A stretch of DNA of 64,000 nt from Limnanthes douglasii subsp. nivea (lineage: Eukaryota > Streptophyta > Magnoliopsida > Brassicales > Limnanthaceae). Below are positions 57,781-64,000 of the stretch, piece after piece. The position numbers and the translations under genes were made by a program. Below the pieces are notes generated by a model that saw nothing but the letters and a program-made list of their open reading frames with translations, had not been told where the DNA came from and made no database searches. Position 1 is the first letter of the stretch. The number at the start of each line of letters is the position of its first letter. The stretch spans positions 341,126,654-341,190,653 of the forward strand of contig JAUPFV010000002.1 in assembly GCA_036936605.1 (NCBI GenBank), in the 5' to 3' direction.

Positions 57781-59615
57781 AGAGGCCATACAAAACATCA
57801 ACTACGTTTATACTCACACTGCTGAGTTGGGCCGGATTCGAACTAAGTGGGGGATCCCAGAATCAGTGAAGGTGAGAATACCAGTCACACCTGAGACTCT
57901 GATGGACTGCAAGCTCAATGAGATTGTTATTTACACCGAGCTGATTAAGCTGAGGTATTTTCAACTGATTAAGCTTTGTCCAAGCCAGTTAAGTCTAAAC
58001 GCTTGGTATACCCTCCTTGCCTGTATAATGGAATCAAGGCTTTCCAACATCCCTCTCCCCATGGAGTAGTTCGCCGCTGTAGACAGCCTGTGCATTAATC
58101 ATCACATCCTATTCTATCACTATAACATGGGAGACAACTTCAAAGTGGTGGATGATTTGTTGGAATCAGAGAAGAGCTGGAAAACTCAGTTCCTATTCAT
58201 CTGTGGGACATGGGAGAATGGGAGAAATATCAAGGCTAAGGTTAACCGTAGCATGCTTACCAGCAGGTGGAAGAGCACAAGTAAGTATTCAGTTTTCTTT
58301 TTCATTTTCTCTTTCTTATTTTTAAAAACATTCCACTCCTGAAAGGGATGGAAAACTGGCCTTGCCCTCCAGAGCCAAAGCCCCTAGCAAAATGAAAGGA
58401 AAGGGCAAGAAAAAGAAGTTTGCAGCGGAGGCAGTTCGGGTTGCTGCAGACGAGACTGGTCTAGATGACCAAGGAGGGATTGATGCCTCATTGCTCCAAG
58501 TGGTTGAAGATGAAACCGTTAAGAAGGCAAGTGAATCATAAAATCCACAAAGGCCTCTGAAGAAGGACCGAAAACGGGGATCCAATAATGATTAAAGGGT
58601 TGCCAAGAAGAAGAAGGTCACCTTAGGGGGAGAAATAACCTTTCGCCCTTCGGAGCTTCCTCATCCACCAGCTCTTGTTGACCTTACTTTGGCAGAGAAA
58701 ATTCCAACAGACTTGCAATTCGGAGAAGGCACCGGAGGGGAGATTGATGTAGTAGACAGCAGTTCCTTTCAAGATATTGGTCTTTATTTCAACGATTCTG
58801 AGAAGGATGACTTCGTCGGCCCCTACCCTCCTTCAAGCTCTTCTAATATGGTGAATTACAACGGTAAGTCATATACTTTCTCCGGGGAGAACGATGTGGT
58901 GGCTCATTCTATTCTGGGCCATATTCATCCAGTACTCAATTCGGTAAGGCAAGTAAAAAATCAGTCTACCCTCATCAACACCCTCAACACAGACAATGAG
59001 ACTTTGTCAACTAATCTCCTCAATGCCAACCAGAGCATTGAGGCACTGAAGAAGGAGCGTGAAGAGTTGAAGAAGGATAAGGAAGATCTGTCAACCAAGC
59101 TGGTCACTTCGGAGAAGGCTAACACAGAGCTCCAAACTAAATGCTCTGGTTTGGAGAAAGATCTCTCCACCTTGAAGGAAGATGTGAAGACTAAAGACGA
59201 TGTCATCCAGTCCTTGTCTGGTGACAAGATTTCCCTTGAAGAGGTTGTGTCCAAAGTAACCAGGGAGAAAGAAGACTTGGTGAAAGAGCGGGATCACAGA
59301 ATTCAGGCCCGCATCGATACATACACCAACGAGGTGATAGATTCCCTAGAAAAAAGGTATGCCGAAGTGAAGTCTGACATGGTTCTACTTTTCCACCAAA
59401 CGTTTCCGAAGAGGAAACTTGGTACCTTGTGGCAATATGTTGAGTATGAAGACATCCCATTCCATACAATGGTGGATGGTGCTAAGAAGAACTTCTCTAG
59501 TGGAATTGATGACACTAATGATGAGGAATAAGGAACCATGGAGAGTTCAAGTGCTGAGCTCAAAGGCCCCATGAAAAAATATGATGCAGGAACATCCGAA
59601 GGGAATAAGCCCTGA
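57781..59615 (+). pseudogene. aORF of element A, second copy, with an extra stop
   Basis: Same structure as 1391-3225: helical domain, donor GTAAGT at 58281, coiled coil and KLGTLWQYVEYED block. A G-to-T change at 59529 turns a Glu codon into TAA, removing the last 28 residues (acidic/Ser-rich tail) from the open frame 58689-59531. Confidence 0.75.
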
Positions 59616-60149
59616 GGTTTTAACTATCTTTTCTTACTTGTTTTTCTTAATCTTGTGAACCACTAAAGTCCTTGTATGGCCAAGGCATTTTTGTAATCGT
59701 GTCCGGTTAAGACTTTCTTAAAACTTAGAGTCCTTGGATGGCCAATGAATATTTTGTGTTCTAATATCATCAACTGGTTTTTAGCTGGACAAGCTTACCT
59801 TACTCAATTTTTACTCTGTTTCATGCTTGCTTTCAAATTTAATGGCTAATGTTTAAAAGATCCCTTATTTATTTTACAAATATTTAAGATGAGAGTGTTT
59901 AAAATCTCCAATGACATGTGTTTAATGGTCATCATTCAACCAAATTAATGCGATCTGTCAAAGACCCTTAGTAAAATTGAAGGCTTGAAAGGAATTGTAA
60001 TCAAATCACTCCGAATATTTTAACAAGGCATCATATTTCATTGAAAAAACCAAACACTTCATTAAAACCTCCCCGCGCCACCAGGGTAGGAAAGAGTATG
60101 TCCCCCATTATATACATGAACTTTAAGCAAGTAAATATTTACACAACTT

Positions 60150-61258
60150 TCATTCCAGGTATAACTGGAGGTGTTCAATATTCCATGGGTGCTTTAGAAT
60201 TCTTCCATCTTTGTTTTGAATCCTATATGTCCCAGGCTTAAGTTTTTTGGAGACCTCATAAGGTCCCTCCCAGTTCGGGGCTAGCTTTCCAAACTGCTTC
60301 TCGTTAGTATGCAAGAAAACCTTTCTCAATACTTTATCCCCTAACCGAAAATCCCTTCTTTTGATTTTGGAAGAAAATCTACTCCTCATCAAGCCTTGGT
60401 AATGGGTGGTTCTAAGATGAGCCTTAACTCTTCTCTCTTCTATCAAGTCTAACTGACTTCTGATTGCCACTTCATTAGCCTGTTCGGAATAATTGTGGAC
60501 TGTGTATGATGGAAGAGTTTCTTCTATAGGAGAAATTGCATACATCCCATATATGAAAGAAAAATGAAATTTTTGTGTAGAAGCTCCAGGAGTAATCTTT
60601 TATGCCCATAACATTTCTTGCAAATAGCTTGGCCACTTTCTTGCAGCCCCTCCTAAATTCTTCTTTAAATCGGACATGATGAACCTGTTTGCCATCTCAA
60701 CTTGATCATTTTCTTGTGGGTGGAAAGGAGAAGAAAAACAATGCTGAATACCCCGAGAGTCACATAAATTCTCCATATCCTTGTTATCGAATTGTGGCCC
60801 ATTATATGTGGTTATCTTTTGTGGAACCCAAAATCTGCAACAAATGTTAGATAAGATAAATTTTATAACGGTTTTCGAAGTATTTCCTGCCAGTGGAGCT
60901 GCTTCTATCCATTTTGAGAAATAATCAATGGCTACAATGATAGTCCTGCACCCTCTGGATGCCATTGGTAGAGGCCCAACTAAATCCAGTCCCAAATGAG
61001 TGAAAGGCACTGGCTCATAAATTGATTCCATAGGAACAGCTGGGATATGAATTTCATTACCATATCTTTGGCATGGGTCACATTTCTTCACGAACTCCTT
61101 GGCATCTGCCATTATGGATGGCCAATAGTATCCGGCCAACAAAACCCTCTAGGTTAAAGCTCTATAGCCACAATGTGCTTATCCTTCTCCATCATGTAGT
61201 TCAGATAGCACATTTTGGGACTCTTCAACCCACAAACAACGTAGGAGAGGTCTACTAA
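60150..61258 (-). pseudogene. Integrase of element A, second copy
   Basis: Equivalent to 3760-4868, with the same TYNGPQF defect. Two substitutions (60636 and 60677); the second changes a Leu codon to Met after ANRFI. Confidence 0.85.
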
Positions 61259-61460
61259 ACGACTTCTCATAAAGGACATCTCTTATGATTAAGAAACCAC
61301 GAGCCTTATGCTTCATTTTTCTTGCCACAGCCTTCTCCGGAGGCAAAATTCCATCAGAGATGTATTGAAGAAGGGGATATCTCTAGTTTTGGGGTTGAAC
61401 CACTTGTATACTTAAACTCTCCTCCTCTTCCTTGGTCTGATTTGGTTGTATGGATGGGCA

Positions 61461-62057
61461 TTATTCTACATGAATCCATGTGTAGGACTCAGAGTATGCT
61501 ATGGTTTCCAAAGAGTCTACTAGTGTGTTCTCCGATTTAGGTATATGCTCATAGCTAACATTTTTTAAGTTAGCTGCCACTTCTTTAAGGATAAACAAGT
61601 ATTTGACCAACTGATCCTTTTTTGCCTCAGATTGACCTTGAGCATGAGGGGTAAGAAGCTGAGAATCACTCATCAACCTGACTCTTTTAGCCCCATACAG
61701 AAAAGCTAGCTTCAGACCAGTTATAGTTGCCTCATATTCAGACTAATTGTTAGAAGCCCTAAAATAAAAACATATAGCCTGGCATAATTTATCGCCATAC
61801 AGAGAGGTTAAACATATCCCAGCCCCACAATCCATGGTACTTGATCCACAATCTGTCCGGACAACCCACACTTTCTTAGTTTTCTCATCTGTAGCTTGCT
61901 TAGTACTTCTGTCTGAATGGAACTTTACCAGGAAATCAGCAACAGATTGAGTTTTGATTGCAGTTCGTGGGGCAAAATCAATATCACAATCGCCCAATTC
62001 TACTGACCATTTGGTCATCCTGCTTGATATGTCTGCCTTCTGAAGAACATTCTTCAA
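61461..62057 (-). pseudogene. Second RNase H of element A, second copy
   Basis: Equivalent to 5071-5667. A substitution at 61831 changes the STMGCG Gly to Asp. Same stop before the conserved Glu motif. Confidence 0.75.
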
Positions 62058-62079
62058 AGGAAAATACGTCCAGACGATG

Positions 62080-62450
62080 ATAGAATGAGACTGAAAATAC
62101 GCCTCATTTTTCTAACAGCAATCACCAAGGCTAGTGCCAGTCTTTCAAGCTTTAGGTACCTCTTTTAAGTATCCATCAGACTCTTGCTGATGTAGTACAC
62201 CGGACGAGGGTAATTGTCCACCTTTCTTACCAGCACTGCACGTATAGCACATTCAGACACAGCTAAGTATATGTACAGTGTTTCTCCATCAACAGGTTTG
62301 AAAAGGGTTTTGGGGGAAGACAAATGCTTTTTTATTTCATTAAACACCTGGTCGCACTATGGAGACTAGTTAAAGTCTTTAGCACCCTTCAAAGTTTGAA
62401 AAAATGGGGCACACGTGTCCGAAGACCTTGAAATAAAACGATTTAATGCA
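62080..62450 (-). pseudogene. First RNase H of element A, second copy
   Basis: Equivalent to 5690-6060; no difference seen. Confidence 0.7.
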
Positions 62451-62562
62451 TCCAATCTTCATGAGTCCCATTTTTAATAAGGCATCGAGTTGGTCCATTT
62501 TTAATAAGGCATCGAGCTGGTCCATTTTGTACTTCTTTAACATTTCTAGGAGGGTCCATTTT

Positions 62563-63224
62563 TTAAAAGGCATCAAGCTGATACGGATCAGGCTGTATCC
62601 CTTTCTCACTTATCACATACCCCAAAACGTTTTTGGATTGCACCCCAAACACACATTTTTCTAGATTCAATTTTAAATTAACCTTTGGCAAGTTGGCAAA
62701 AGTTTCTTGAAGATCAGCTTGGTGCAATTCTTCTTCCAAGCTTTTCACCATCATGTCATCAATATATACTTCCATATTTCTCCCAATCTTGATAAGCAAA
62801 TGCTTTGTTCACCAACCTCTGATAGATAGCCCCAACATTTTTCAACCCATTACCTTATGATAATGGAGAATCTATCTGTAACAAAAGTAGTGTGTTCCTG
62901 GTCCTTCGGATCCACATGTATCTGGTTATAACCGGAGAAGGCATCCATGAAGGACAATAACTTGTTCCCAGATGTGGAGTCTACCAACTGATCTATCCGG
63001 GGGACTGGATAGAGATCTTTTGGGCAAGCTCTGTTGAGGTCAGTAAAGTCGATACACATACGCCATTTCCCATTCTGTTTTTTCTTCAATTCTGGTGCCA
63101 TCTTGGAGCCACCTTTAACACTCCTTCCTTTAGCCAGAGAGTGAGTTTCAACTTCTTCGATTGGTATCAAAACACCAGGGATCTCTCTGGGGTCATCAAT
63201 GTCACCCTCAGAGGGCCCCAACAA
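62563..63224 (-). pseudogene. Reverse transcriptase of element A, second copy
   Basis: Equivalent to 6173-6834: YIDD motif kept, the same RT N-terminal deletion, and the same slippage region just to its left (62451-62582). Confidence 0.85.
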
Positions 63225-63227
63225 CTA

Positions 63228-64000
63228 CTAATCCTCATTAATTCGGACTGCCCCCAGATTTTTAGGGGCAAGTGCAGTTGAATAACATTCTCTTGCTATT
63301 TTTTGGATACCCCGGACAACTCCTACTTGTCCATGAACTGCGTACTTTAAACATTGGTGAACTGTTGAAGCCACAGCATGTATCCTAGAGAGCCAGGACC
63401 TCCCAAAGATCGTATTGTAACATGTGGGGAAATCTACCACAACGAATAGTACCCTGGCCATCTTCTTAAAATGGCCTTTGCCCAACAATACTTCCTCCTC
63501 AAATTCTCCGATCACATCCGCAGAGCTCCCCGTGAAGCCCACAATGGATCTGTTCGAACGCTGAATCACTGCTGGATTTTTCATCTGTTTATAAGAACTT
63601 AAAAAGAGAATATTGGCTGAGCTGCCAGTGTCAATCAAAATTCTCCTGATGTCGTTGCCCCCAATCGAAGCTCCTATCACCACAGCATCCTCATGAGGCC
63701 CAACTATTTCCCTTAGATCATCTTCATAAAAAACAATGAAGGGAAAAGGAATTTGGGACTGATAGGAAGACATGTCTCCTTCCAACTGAGTAGCAAGAGT
63801 GTGAACATGCCTCTTTCTTGAAGAAGGAGTTGGCGCTGTCATAGGGTCCCCTCCGAATACAGTAAGTGACTCAAAAATGCTTGGGAGCCCAGACATTGTC
63901 TTGGTATGTTCTGTTATAACCCTCACTTTATTCCGGGTCGGATCAGGATCTAAATACTCTGATTCGACATAAAATCTTTCAATGATTACCATAGGCCCGT
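63228..64000 (-). CDS. Protease region of element A, second copy, partial
   Basis: An open frame with the DTGSSANIL active site, running off the window end. Substitutions at 63529 (Glu to Gly in the GFTESS segment) and 63845 (Thr to Pro) differ from copy 1. Confidence 0.8.
   Translation of the reverse strand, partial: GPMVIIERFYVESEYLDPDPTRNKVRVITEHTKTMSGLPSIFESLTVFGGDPMTAPTPSSRKRHVHTLATQLEGDMSSYQSQIPFPFIVFYEDDLREIVGPHEDAVVIGASIGGNDIRRILIDTGSSANILFLSSYKQMKNPAVIQRSNRSIVGFTGSSADVIGEFEEEVLLGKGHFKKMARVLFVVVDFPTCYNTIFGRSWLSRIHAVASTVHQCLKYAVHGQVGVVRGIQKIARECYSTALAPKNLGAVRINED

Larger units (their letters stand above)
56391..64000. repeat. Copy 2 of the near-identical duplication
   Basis: It matches 1-7610 with an offset of 56390. 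Differences seen by eye lie at 56772, 57246, 58202, 58215, 58228, 58911, 59529, 59712, 60039, 60636, 60677, 61831, 63529 and 63845. It runs off the right window edge. Confidence 0.97.
57781..64000 (-). mobile_element. Element A, second copy, cut by the window end
   Basis: It contains the same minus-strand pol genes from integrase to protease; gag and LTR would lie beyond 64000. It shares every old defect of the first copy (integrase Asp loss, RT deletion, slippage triplication), so the damage predates the duplication. Confidence 0.9.

Noticed and set aside
56391..64000. Second element as an independent retrotransposition of A
   Set aside because: The identity extends left through the D fusion and arrays, which a new insertion would not copy.

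Overview
The window is nuclear DNA of a flowering plant, most likely a eudicot. This rests on a plant-type glutamate dehydrogenase gene fragment with GT-AG introns, plant lineages of Ty3/gypsy and Ty1/copia retrotransposons, a plant-mobile-domain (PMD) pseudogene, and plant MITE and hAT elements. Almost everything is transposable-element sequence at various stages of decay. I see no intact host gene, tRNA or rRNA gene, or CRISPR array.

Layout. (1) 1-9542: on the minus strand, a Tat-lineage Ty3/gypsy element (A) with gag, protease, RT, RNase H, a second RNase H, integrase and one LTR (9174-9542). On the plus strand it carries a convergent extra gene (aORF) for a coiled-coil protein. At about 1391 A is fused to the end of an older relative (D), whose tail carries two tandem-repeat arrays. 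(2) 9543-10005 and 19378 to about 23090: a Mutator-like element with a plus-strand OTU/FAR1-like gene end, a minus-strand small ORF and a minus-strand PMD pseudogene. It is split by A and by a second, complete Tat element B (10006-19377, both LTRs, TSD-like flanks). B keeps the best second RNase H and integrase, plus an aORF with its own TATA box and an intron. (3) 24470-29965: copia and gypsy fragments, a MITE, and an LTR-gag fragment (C) of the A/B family. (4) 30430-32072: the 5' half of a glutamate dehydrogenase gene, frameshifted by a 7-bp tandem duplication and lacking its 3' half. A 1.28-kb LTR element with TSD ACATT follows it. (5) 34017-40232: AT-rich DNA with little recognisable content. 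(6) 40233-49517: a gypsy element (E) interrupted by a non-autonomous hAT and truncated by a minus-strand copia element (F). (7) 49518-54400: AT-rich remnants and the 3' LTR of D. (8) 54560-64000: the D aORF remnant, then a second copy of 1-7610 at a constant offset of 56390 bp and about 99.8% identity.

How the parts relate. A, B, C and D belong to one retroelement family in which the pol genes and the aORF converge on a conserved 3' boundary block. In the one complete copy (B) the aORF has a promoter between the polypurine tract and its start codon. The most notable items are the 56.39-kb-spaced duplication, the promoter-driven spliced antisense gene, and the PMD-bearing MULE with a 92-bp palindrome array and an E2F-like 16-bp repeat array. 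All protein calls come from reading translations by eye; no database search was run.
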